NCBI GenBank assembly: GCA_937982385.1
Contig: CALJMC010000097.1
Span: forward strand, 1-15,146
Direction: 5' to 3'
Source: an uncultured Rickettsiales bacterium
Lineage (GTDB): Bacteria; Pseudomonadota; Alphaproteobacteria; Rickettsiales; UBA998
Length of the DNA: 15,146 nucleotides
Every line of letters starts with the position of its first letter. Position 1 is the stretch's first letter. This document shows, in pieces, positions 1 through 6,162 of the stretch. The notes beneath the pieces are model-generated. The model ran no database searches and was not told the DNA's origin. It saw only the letters and a list, made by a program, of their open reading frames with translations. The position numbers and the translations under genes were made by a program.

Positions 1-237
1 ATGCATGATTTGGCACCGCATATCACAAAACTCCTGTCGCATTTGCCACCAATGCAGGCAGCAAACAATGCGAACGCCATCTATGAAGCGCTGGCACCAC
101 ATATGAAAACCACCGCGCATGATGAAACGATTTTTGTCAAAAACATGGAGGAACGCTCTGTTGAGGCAACGGGCATCCCCGCCCACATCATAAAATCGCA
201 GCTCCAACCTGAAAGCTTACAAAACCGTAATATGTAG
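1..237 (+). CDS. Unrecognised ORF, 3' end, possibly partial
   Basis: An open frame runs from the first base of the window to a TAG stop at 235-237. It starts with ATG at base 1, but because this is the window edge the true start may lie upstream, so the 78 residues seen may be only the C-terminal part. The peptide is rich in His, Ala and Pro early on (LAPHITKLL, LSHLPPMQ, EALAPHMK) and has no obvious signal peptide, membrane segment or motif I recognise. It ends only a few bases before the predicted sodB promoter, so it is probably not cotranscribed with sodB as a single unit. I assign no function. It could also be a chance ORF; the absence of a competing gene on either strand in this stretch mildly favours coding. 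Confidence 0.4.
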   Translation: MHDLAPHITKLLSHLPPMQAANNANAIYEALAPHMKTTAHDETIFVKNMEERSVEATGIPAHIIKSQLQPESLQNRNM

Positions 238-241
238 TTTC

Positions 242-270
242 TTGCAAAACGGTACATATTTACTTATAAC
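242..270 (+). promoter_or_regulatory. Predicted sigma70-type promoter of sodB
   Basis: A -35-like TTGCAA (242-247) and a -10-like TATAAC (265-270) are separated by exactly 17 bases. The start site would fall near 277, giving a leader of about 35 bases before the sodB ATG at 312. This makes sodB an independent transcription unit. The call rests on sequence match only. Confidence 0.6.
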
Positions 271-287
271 AATGGCACTTCATTGTT
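268..287. promoter_or_regulatory. Dyad over the sodB transcription start: candidate operator
   Basis: AACAATG (268-274) and CATTGTT (281-287) form a perfect 7-base inverted repeat around a 6-base spacer. The left arm overlaps the -10 box and the dyad spans the predicted start site near 277, a typical repressor-operator position. A transcript starting near 277 would contain only the right arm, so a DNA-binding site fits better than an RNA hairpin. I do not recognise it as a Fur, OxyR or other named box. Confidence 0.4.
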
Positions 288-311
288 CATTTATTTTACG
301 GAGCTATTCTT

Positions 312-929
312 ATGACTGCTATTACCCTTCCTGACCTACCTTATGCCAAAGATGCGCTAGAGCCGCATATTTCAGCTAATACATTCGATTATCACCATGG
401 CAAACACCATAATGCCTATGTTGTGAACCTCAATAAGCTTATCGAAGGCACCGAGCTTGAAGGCAAGCCGCTTGAAGAAATCATCAAACTATCTGCTAAA
501 GATTCTAGCAAAGCGGGCATTTTCAACAATGCAGCGCAAGTATGGAATCATACATTCTATTGGCATTCAATGGCGCCAAATGGTGGCGGCAAGCCTAGCG
601 GTGCGCTCGCGGATAAAATTGATGCAGATTTCGGCAGCTTCGACAAGTTCGTTGAAGAATTCAAAACTGCTGGCGCCACACAGTTCGGCTCAGGCTGGGC
701 ATGGTTGGTGCTGGATGGCAGCACGCTGAAAGTCATTAAAACACCAAATGCTGAGACAGCCGTTACCAAAGGCTTGCTACCGCTTTTGACGATGGATGTG
801 TGGGAACATGCTTACTATCTCGATTTCCAAAATCGTCGTCCTGATTATATCAGCACATTCCTAGAATCACTCGTGAACTGGGATTTTGCAGCAGAAAACT
901 TTGACCGCGCAGCTGCACTCGCGGCATAG
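312..929 (+). CDS. sodB: Superoxide dismutase, iron type
   Basis: This is a complete 205-residue Fe/Mn superoxide dismutase, which converts superoxide to oxygen and hydrogen peroxide, most likely in the cytoplasm. The length and the whole sequence track E. coli SodB closely. The metal ligands are visible as His28 (YHHGKHH), His80 (QVWNHTFYW), Asp162 and His166 (DVWEHAYYLD). Gln76 in AAQVWNH is the second-sphere glutamine found at this position in iron enzymes; manganese enzymes usually carry it elsewhere, so iron is the likely cofactor. The ATG is preceded by a GGAG at 300-303 with good spacing. A promoter, a dyad over the start site and a hairpin terminator surround the gene, so it is monocistronic and may be regulated by iron or oxidative stress, though the sequence does not say which. 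Confidence 0.96.
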   Translation: MTAITLPDLPYAKDALEPHISANTFDYHHGKHHNAYVVNLNKLIEGTELEGKPLEEIIKLSAKDSSKAGIFNNAAQVWNHTFYWHSMAPNGGGKPSGALADKIDADFGSFDKFVEEFKTAGATQFGSGWAWLVLDGSTLKVIKTPNAETAVTKGLLPLLTMDVWEHAYYLDFQNRRPDYISTFLESLVNWDFAAENFDRAAALAA

Positions 930-944
930 TTAGACCCTAATTAG

Positions 945-982
945 AAAAATCCTCGTCTTCATGCGAAGTCGGGGATTTTTTT
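945..982. terminator. Bidirectional intrinsic terminator between sodB and the DUF498 gene
   Basis: A hairpin pairs 945-960 with 965-980 around the loop ATGC (961-964), with one T-T mismatch and one G-U pair. On the plus strand the stem runs into a seven-base T run (976-982). On the minus strand the run of five A at 945-949 supplies the U tract. It lies 15 bases after the sodB stop and 24 bases before the end of the converging DUF498 gene, so it can terminate both transcripts. Confidence 0.85.
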
Positions 983-1006
983 GTGACCTAATCGTAGCAG
1001 GCGCAA

Positions 1007-1384
1007 TTATACGAGTATTATGGCTGCCATGACGCGGCGCCCCTCACCTATGAGCACATTGTAAGTACGGCAGGCAGCACCTGTGTCCATACAGTCAATC
1101 GACAGGTTATATTTGCGACCCATTTCACGAAGCTTGGGATGCATGAACTCTTGGCGCTCACCTGAGCCAATGATAAGGATATCCATCTCTTTGGCTTTTT
1201 CGCACAACTCTTTCATTGAATTTTCGTTCAACTCACTGAAGTCAGTCATTGCCCAGTCAGCCAACCCTTCTTCCTGCAAAATAACAGAGGTTCTTTTCTC
1301 TAAGCCTGAGATGATAAAACTACCCGCACCATAGCGATTAACAATAGGTGTACCCTTTGCAACAGGTGGCATGACATCCATCAT
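1007..1384 (-). CDS. Mth938/DUF498-domain protein
   Basis: This 125-residue protein belongs to the Mth938-like (DUF498, COG3737) family, which includes the mitochondrial complex I assembly factor NDUFAF3. The family hallmarks are present: a central hydrophobic strand with glycines (DILIIGSGE, residues 68-76) and the C-terminal block DTGAACRTYNVL (100-111) followed by EGRRV (114-118). It is full length for the family, and bacterial members have no firmly established biochemical role. In many alphaproteobacteria this gene follows secF; here it follows secD with a 63-base gap. The first ATG (1382-1384) is followed by a second in-frame ATG; an AGGA upstream on the minus strand supports a start in this region but does not decide between them. 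Confidence 0.85.
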   Translation of the reverse strand: MMDVMPPVAKGTPIVNRYGAGSFIISGLEKRTSVILQEEGLADWAMTDFSELNENSMKELCEKAKEMDILIIGSGERQEFMHPKLREMGRKYNLSIDCMDTGAACRTYNVLIGEGRRVMAAIILV

Positions 1385-1447
1385 AACTTTTTCCTTTTAT
1401 AGTCACTTTAATAAGAGTCAGAACACAGATTACTATATGACTGTTCA

Positions 1448-3037
1448 TTAAATAGGGATAATTGTCGGGCGCTTCTTTTTCGCCCATACCGCCACCATCA
1501 AACGTGTCAACAAGATAGCACTAAACATCGATGCCAAGATACCAATAGAGAGCGTCACCGCGAACCCTTTGATGGTTCCTGTACCAAAGATGTAGAGCAC
1601 AGTAGCTGCAATCAATGTGGTGATGTTGGAATCGACAATCGTACCGAATGCCGCACGGAACCCTTCATCAAGTGCCGCCATAGCATTGCGCCCTCGCGCC
1701 ACCTCTTCGCGTATGCGTTCAAAAATGAGGACATTCGCATCAACCGCCATACCCAGCGTCAACACAATCCCTGCAATTCCTGGAAGCGTAAGCGTCGCTT
1801 GGAAGAATGACAGACAGCCGAGCAAGATAAGCATGTTAATGGCCAGCGCGATATTGGAGAACATGCCAAACAAGCCATAAGAGAGGACCATAAACACCAT
1901 CACGAGCGCAATCGAAATTGCCGCCGCGGCTTTTCCTGCCGCAATAGAATCAGCACCTAAACTTGGCCCTACGCTGCGCTCTTCCACAATCTCCATTGGC
2001 GCGGGTAACGCACCAGCACGCAAGAGCAACGCTAAATTTGCAGCAGTTTCTGCCGTAAAGCCACCCTCAATAATTCCACGACCATCAAGCAATGGTACAC
2101 GCATTGTCGGCGCGGTAATCACCTTTCCATCCAGCACCACGGCGAAACGCTTTCCTACATTGACGGTGGTAATTTTAGCAAATTTACGCGCACCGAGCGT
2201 ATTAAATGCGAAACTCACAACCGGGTCACCCGCCTCACCAAACGTCATTGACGCATTGGTAAGCAACTCGCCACTCAGCTCAACCTTACTAAAGATAGCA
2301 TAGTGGCTTGGCATGCCGTACGCGCTCTCGCTCTCACGTTCAGCCGCAGGAATAAGCTCTGTACCTGGCGGTATTGACGCGCCCCCAATAGCGAGAGGGT
2401 TCACCTTCTCGTTCACCAAATGGAATGACATTTTTGCCGTTTTACCAAGAATATCTTTCAACATTTCCGGATTTTCAAGCCCAGGCACCTGCACCAACAC
2501 ACGGCTTTCACCCTGACGCTGAATCGTCGGCTCACGCAACCCTGTCTCATTAATACGGCGTCCGATAATCTCAATCGATTGCGACAACACCTCACCTTTT
2601 TTCTTACGTATCGTCTGGTCATTAAACGTTACGCGAATAATATCACCATCTTCCGTAAACTCGAGCCCCTCTTCAATGTTACGCAACAGCGCATACATCG
2701 AGAAATCTTCAGGTGTTTTTTCACGCAGCAACGTAAAGATCACACTATCACCTTGCACACGCACTTTACTATAGCCTGCTTTCGCATCACGAAGTGCCGC
2801 ACGCACGCCGCTGCGTAAATTCACATATTGCTCTTTAAGGTAACTATCAAAATCAACCTCTAACAACAACTGAGAGCCACCGCGCAAATCAAGCCCTAAA
2901 TTAACAGGCTGACCAATCATGCCCTGGGGCGCAGAAGCACGCTGCTCTTCGGACAAAAAGTTGGGGAATGCGAGCCATATAAACAACAAACATAGCGCAA
3001 TGATAAATGAAATTTTGAAACGTGAAAAATCGAGCAT
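1448..3037 (-). CDS. secD: Protein translocase subunit SecD
   Basis: SecD is an inner-membrane partner of SecYEG that uses the proton motive force to complete protein export through its large periplasmic domain. At 529 residues this one is full length. It has an N-terminal membrane helix (about 9-25), the D1 motif GLDLRGGSQLLLEVD (48-62), the periplasmic P1 region with IIGRRINETGLREPTIQRQG (157-176), the block ALPAPMEIVEERSVGPSLGA (343-362), and a C-terminal RND-type bundle of five helices (about 370-514) containing TLGMAVDANVLIFERIREE (427-445). The C-terminus KKRPTIIPI looks natural, so this is not a broken SecD-SecF fusion. A TAAGG lies ahead of the ATG. secF does not follow it. A terminator and a palindromic element separate it from yajC, so the two may not be strictly cotranscribed. 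Confidence 0.96.
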   Translation of the reverse strand: MLDFSRFKISFIIALCLLFIWLAFPNFLSEEQRASAPQGMIGQPVNLGLDLRGGSQLLLEVDFDSYLKEQYVNLRSGVRAALRDAKAGYSKVRVQGDSVIFTLLREKTPEDFSMYALLRNIEEGLEFTEDGDIIRVTFNDQTIRKKKGEVLSQSIEIIGRRINETGLREPTIQRQGESRVLVQVPGLENPEMLKDILGKTAKMSFHLVNEKVNPLAIGGASIPPGTELIPAAERESESAYGMPSHYAIFSKVELSGELLTNASMTFGEAGDPVVSFAFNTLGARKFAKITTVNVGKRFAVVLDGKVITAPTMRVPLLDGRGIIEGGFTAETAANLALLLRAGALPAPMEIVEERSVGPSLGADSIAAGKAAAAISIALVMVFMVLSYGLFGMFSNIALAINMLILLGCLSFFQATLTLPGIAGIVLTLGMAVDANVLIFERIREEVARGRNAMAALDEGFRAAFGTIVDSNITTLIAATVLYIFGTGTIKGFAVTLSIGILASMFSAILLTRLMVAVWAKKKRPTIIPI

Positions 3038-3066
3038 GGAATACCTTATAATAAATCGATAAGAAT

Positions 3067-3170
3067 AGAACGGATTGAATTTATGATTATGCTAGGCGCT
3101 CAAGGCGACGTGTATTTTAACTACACAAGACGCAGAGCAACGACGCATAAGCGTGAAGTCAATCCGTTCT
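3067..3170. repeat. About 104-bp palindromic intergenic element, MITE-like or REP-like
   Basis: The ends are a perfect 12-base inverted repeat, AGAACGGATTGA (3067-3078) and TCAATCCGTTCT (3159-3170). Further blocks pair inwards: TTATGC (3087-3092) with GCATAA (3145-3150), GCTC (3098-3101) with GAGC (3135-3138), and GTGTA (3110-3114) with TACAC (3122-3126) around a 7-base loop. The whole unit can fold as one long imperfect hairpin and contains no ORF. It fills most of the secD-yajC gap. The shape suggests a small non-autonomous mobile or dispersed repeat; only one copy is in this window and no clear target-site duplication is visible, so dispersal is inferred. Confidence 0.55.
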
Positions 3171-3188
3171 TAGAACATAGCAAAAGAC

Positions 3189-3224
3189 AAAGGCGATGCA
3201 AGCTTTCAAGCTCACATCGCCTTT
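3189..3224. terminator. Hairpin terminator downstream of yajC
   Basis: AAAGGCGATG (3189-3198) and CATCGCCTTT (3215-3224) form a perfect 10-base stem, and the 16-base loop holds a second small inverted pair (AGCTT/AAGCT). Read on the minus strand, the stem ends in UUU and is followed by GUCUUUUG, a U-rich tail. It begins about 25 bases after the yajC stop, so it should end or attenuate the rpmG-yajC transcript before secD. The plus-strand side is also T-rich. Confidence 0.75.
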
Positions 3225-3248
3225 ATTTATTATGTATATAGAAATGGC

Positions 3249-3581
3249 CTAGTTGTCGTTAGCGACTTTAGGCTTGTTATCCACGACATTGGCAATCATT
3301 GAACGCATCACTTCAACGACAGTACCTTCGGCAATTTGAACATTAATTTTTTCATCAGATACTTTGGTTACTTTACCAACGATACCGCCTGATGTTACGA
3401 CTTTATCACCCTTAGCAATCGCTTCTAGCATTGCCTTATGACTCTTATAACGCTTTTGCTGCGGGCGAATCATAAAGAAATAGAAAATCACTAATATCAG
3501 TATAAATGGAAATATTTGTGCGAGCGCTGACGGCGAACCACCTGCAACTGCAGCTTGAGCGTATGCATCAGAAATGAACAT
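3249..3581 (-). CDS. yajC: Sec translocon accessory protein YajC
   Basis: YajC is a small single-pass inner-membrane protein that copurifies with SecDF. The 110 residues show the family plan: a short periplasmic N-terminus, one membrane helix (about 21-38, FPFILILVIFYFFMIRPQ) ending in the hallmark RPQQKR, then a small cytoplasmic domain with KGDKVVTSGGIVGKV and the VVEVMRSMIANV stretch. An AAGGAG 8 bases before the ATG supports the start. rpmG lies 23 bases upstream on the same strand, suggesting a shared transcript. secD is next downstream, as expected, but beyond a hairpin terminator and a palindromic element. Confidence 0.95.
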   Translation of the reverse strand: MFISDAYAQAAVAGGSPSALAQIFPFILILVIFYFFMIRPQQKRYKSHKAMLEAIAKGDKVVTSGGIVGKVTKVSDEKINVQIAEGTVVEVMRSMIANVVDNKPKVANDN

Positions 3582-3604
3582 AGCACACTCCTTATCGTTT
3601 GAAT

Positions 3605-3772
3605 TTACTTAAGTTTTTGTTCCTTGAACTCAACATGCTTGCGCACAACTGGATCATATTTACGGAATGAAAGTTTTTCTGGTTGCTTACGCGGATTGCG
3701 CTTTTTTACGTAATAAAAACCAGTGTTAGCAGTACTTACTAACTTAACCAGAACCGTTGCTTTTTTTGCCAT
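3605..3772 (-). CDS. rpmG: 50S ribosomal protein L33
   Basis: Translating the minus strand from ATG (3770-3772) to TAA (3605-3607) gives 55 residues beginning MAKKATVLVKLVSTANTGF and containing KRNPRKQPEKLSFRKYDPVV and a KEQKLK end. This matches bacterial L33 over its full length and is close to the E. coli protein. There are no cysteines, so it is the zinc-independent form. L33 sits on the large ribosomal subunit near the tRNA exit site. An AGGGAT upstream may serve as ribosome binding site. The gene heads a likely rpmG-yajC unit and is divergent from galU; L33 next to yajC is not the arrangement I would expect. Confidence 0.95.
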   Translation of the reverse strand: MAKKATVLVKLVSTANTGFYYVKKRNPRKQPEKLSFRKYDPVVRKHVEFKEQKLK

Positions 3773-3872
3773 GACGACATCCCTATCTTCTAATAATACA
3801 TTTAAGAGGCTGTAAACATACGCATCTTGTGTTTGAAGTCAAGCATGAGTCTTAACTTTGCTATCATTTTCT

Positions 3873-3901
3873 TTGACATCACCGTCGCAAATGCCAATAC
3901 T
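3873..3901 (+). promoter_or_regulatory. Predicted promoter of galU-ugd
   Basis: A consensus -35 TTGACA (3873-3878) is followed after 17 bases by a weaker -10, AATACT (3896-3901, four of six matches). Transcription would start near 3908, just ahead of the AAGGAG at 3911-3916. This location supports the ATG at 3929 as the galU start and argues against the longer in-frame ORF beginning at 3827. Confidence 0.45.
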
Positions 3902-3928
3902 GCAGAAAATAAGGAGTCTTTATCTAGT

Positions 3929-4804
3929 ATGACACAGAAAATTCGCAAGGTGGTTTTTCCCGTTGGTGGCCTTGGCACACGCTTTTTGCCGGCAACTAAA
4001 TCTATGCCTAAAGAAATGATGCCAGTGGTTGATAAACCGCTGATTCACTATGCTTACGAGGAAGCTCAGGCAGCGGGCATTGAGCAGTTTATCTTTATTA
4101 CCGGGCGCAACAAAGATGCCATAAACAATCATTTTGATCATGCTTATGAGCTAGAAAAAGTTTTGGGCGAAAAAAATAAAGGCGAGCAGCTTGGGCGCAC
4201 CAAGGATTGGCTGCCTGACGACCCTGGCAGCATCATGTTTATTCGCCAACAGGAACCTATGGGCTTAGGCCATGCTATATGGTGTGCACGTCACGCGATA
4301 GGTGATGAGCCATTTGCCGTGATTTTAGCGGATGATTTGTTTTTAGCAGACAAGCCTTGCTTACAGCAGATGGTTGAGGCTTACGCTGATTATGAAGGAT
4401 GTAACATGATTGCGGCGGAAGATGTGCCGCGCGAACGCACCGATAAATATGGCGTATTCGGAATCAAAGAAGACGACGGGAAAATATGTAAAGCCAAAAG
4501 CTTAGTGGAAAAACCTAAACCAGAAGATGCACCGTCCACCACGGCGGTTGCTGGGCGTTATATCTTACAACCTAACATCTTTAATTATCTTGAGAAAATG
4601 CATAAAGGATCTGGTGGCGAAGTGCAAATTACCGATGCCATCTCCGATATGCTTGTTGAAACGGATTTAATCGGCTATCGTTTTGACGGACAACGCTATG
4701 ATTGTGGTGAGCGCGTTGGTTTTGTTGAAGCAAATCTCGCTTATGCACTAGCAGATGACGAAATGAAGGATCGCATGAAAGACATAATACGGAGATATGT
4801 ATGA
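3929..4804 (+). CDS. galU: UTP-glucose-1-phosphate uridylyltransferase
   Basis: GalU makes UDP-glucose and pyrophosphate from UTP and glucose-1-phosphate in the cytoplasm. The 291-residue product has the nucleotidyltransferase signature GGLGTRFLPATKSMPKEM (13-30), DKPLIHYAYEEA (35-46), GLGHAIWCA (112-120), the metal-site ADD (134-136) and VEKP (193-196), all in the expected order and at the usual family length. The frame is open back to an ATG at 3827, but the extra 34 residues do not resemble GalU, and both a promoter and an AAGGAG (12 bases before 3929, rather long spacing) lie inside that stretch, so I chose the ATG at 3929. It overlaps ugd by four bases (ATGA), indicating translational coupling. 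The pair is on the opposite strand to the flanking genes. Confidence 0.95.
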   Translation: MTQKIRKVVFPVGGLGTRFLPATKSMPKEMMPVVDKPLIHYAYEEAQAAGIEQFIFITGRNKDAINNHFDHAYELEKVLGEKNKGEQLGRTKDWLPDDPGSIMFIRQQEPMGLGHAIWCARHAIGDEPFAVILADDLFLADKPCLQQMVEAYADYEGCNMIAAEDVPRERTDKYGVFGIKEDDGKICKAKSLVEKPKPEDAPSTTAVAGRYILQPNIFNYLEKMHKGSGGEVQITDAISDMLVETDLIGYRFDGQRYDCGERVGFVEANLAYALADDEMKDRMKDIIRRYV

Positions 4805-6147
4805 AAATTGCAGTCATAGGAACTGGGTATGTAGGGCTTGTATCAGGCGCCTGCTTTGCTGAATTTGGTTTTGATGTCACTTGCGTTGACATTGACGCAG
4901 ACAAAATAAATGCGCTTAAAGCGGGGCATATACCTATTTATGAACCAGGACTGGAAGATGTCGTTAAAAGCAATGTATCGGCAGAGCGCCTACATTTTAC
5001 AACCAATTTAGCCGAAGCCGCAGGCAACTGCGACATCATATTTATTGCAGTTGGCACGCCGCCTCACCCTGACACTGGCGAAGCAGACTTATCCTATGTG
5101 TATCAAGCGGCTGAAGATATTGCCAAGGCCACGCGTACCTATGCGCTAATTGTCACTAAATCTACTGTGCCGATTGGTACAGGGAGTGAAATCGAGAAAA
5201 TCGTCGTTTCTGCTAATCCTGAGGCACAATTTGATATTGCGTCAAACCCAGAATTCTTGCGTGAAGGTGCTGCCATTGCTGACTTTATGCGTCCTGACCG
5301 TGTGGTGGTTGGTGTAGAATCTGAGCAAGCCGAAAAATGGTTGCGTCAGCTCTATCGCCCACTTACTCGTCATCACATTCCACTCGTTGTCACAGGCCGC
5401 GAGACCGCAGAGATGATTAAATATGGCTCGAACGCCTTTCTAGCCACCAAAGTTGCCTTCATCAATGAAATGGCAGATATCTGCGAAAAAGTGGGTGCGA
5501 ATGTTGAAGAAGTTGCCTATGGCATGGGCCTAGATGAACGTATTGGCGAGAGATTCCTTCGTGCTGGCCCTGGCTATGGCGGCTCATGCTTCCCCAAGGA
5601 CACACAAGCACTTGCGCATATTGCACGCCAGCACGGAAAGCGCTCCTATTTGGTAGAATCCGTTATTGAATCGAATAATGCCCGTAAAATTGGCATGGCA
5701 GCGAAAATCACCGAAGCGATGGGTGGTAGCATCATGGGGAAGACCATCGCTATTTTAGGACTAACCTTTAAACCCGGCACCGATGACATGCGCGATGCAC
5801 CTTCGCTTGATATTATTCCCGCACTCATCGCAGGAGGCGCGAAGATTCGCGTATTCGACCCAGAAGGCATGAATGAAGCAAAACATCTGCTAGATTCCCC
5901 AAACATCACATGGACAAATGATGCGTATGAGTGCATGGATGGTGCAGATTGCCTGAGTATTGTGACTGAATGGAATGAATTTAAGCGCCTTGACTTGGAT
6001 CGCGCACGCGCATTGCTTACGCAGCCACTGCTCGTAGATTTACGTAATATTTATAAGCGTGATGAAATGCTAGAGGCGAATTTCACCTATGTTTCGATAG
6101 GGCGTGAGACAATTTCTCCAGACATGTCTGTGACAGAGGCCGCTTAG
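4801..6147 (+). CDS. ugd: UDP-glucose 6-dehydrogenase
   Basis: Ugd oxidises UDP-glucose to UDP-glucuronate in two NAD-dependent steps, using the product of the preceding GalU. The 448 residues show the N-terminal Rossmann motif GTGYVGLVSGACFAE (7-21), FIAVGTPP (81-88), TKSTVPIGTG (119-128), NPEFLREGAAI (149-159), the catalytic-domain lysine Lys207 in EMIKYGSNAFLATK, the nucleophile Cys263 in GYGGSCFPKD, and LTFKPGTDDMRDAPS near the start of the C-terminal UDP-binding domain. All essential residues are present. A GGAG lies just ahead of the start, inside the galU end. UDP-glucuronate usually feeds capsule, exopolysaccharide, LPS or lipid A modification; no consuming glycosyltransferase is in the window. 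Its stop is only 15 bases from the stop of the converging lipoprotein gene, with no clear terminator between. Confidence 0.96.
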   Translation: MKIAVIGTGYVGLVSGACFAEFGFDVTCVDIDADKINALKAGHIPIYEPGLEDVVKSNVSAERLHFTTNLAEAAGNCDIIFIAVGTPPHPDTGEADLSYVYQAAEDIAKATRTYALIVTKSTVPIGTGSEIEKIVVSANPEAQFDIASNPEFLREGAAIADFMRPDRVVVGVESEQAEKWLRQLYRPLTRHHIPLVVTGRETAEMIKYGSNAFLATKVAFINEMADICEKVGANVEEVAYGMGLDERIGERFLRAGPGYGGSCFPKDTQALAHIARQHGKRSYLVESVIESNNARKIGMAAKITEAMGGSIMGKTIAILGLTFKPGTDDMRDAPSLDIIPALIAGGAKIRVFDPEGMNEAKHLLDSPNITWTNDAYECMDGADCLSIVTEWNEFKRLDLDRARALLTQPLLVDLRNIYKRDEMLEANFTYVSIGRETISPDMSVTEAA

Positions 6148-6162
6148 TTATTGCGCCCCAAC

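Noticed and set aside
1448..3037. SecD as a truncated SecD-SecF fusion
   Set aside because: The protein has the full SecD domain order and a natural KRPTIIPI-type end, with no SecF remnant downstream.
3066..3172. TA target-site duplication flanking the palindromic element
   Set aside because: A TA occurs near both ends, but the spacing does not fit the inverted repeat symmetrically, so it is not convincing.
3827..3928. N-terminal extension of galU by 34 residues from an upstream ATG
   Set aside because: The extra residues do not resemble GalU, and a promoter-like pair and an AAGGAG lie inside this stretch, ahead of the normal MTQKIRKVVFP start.
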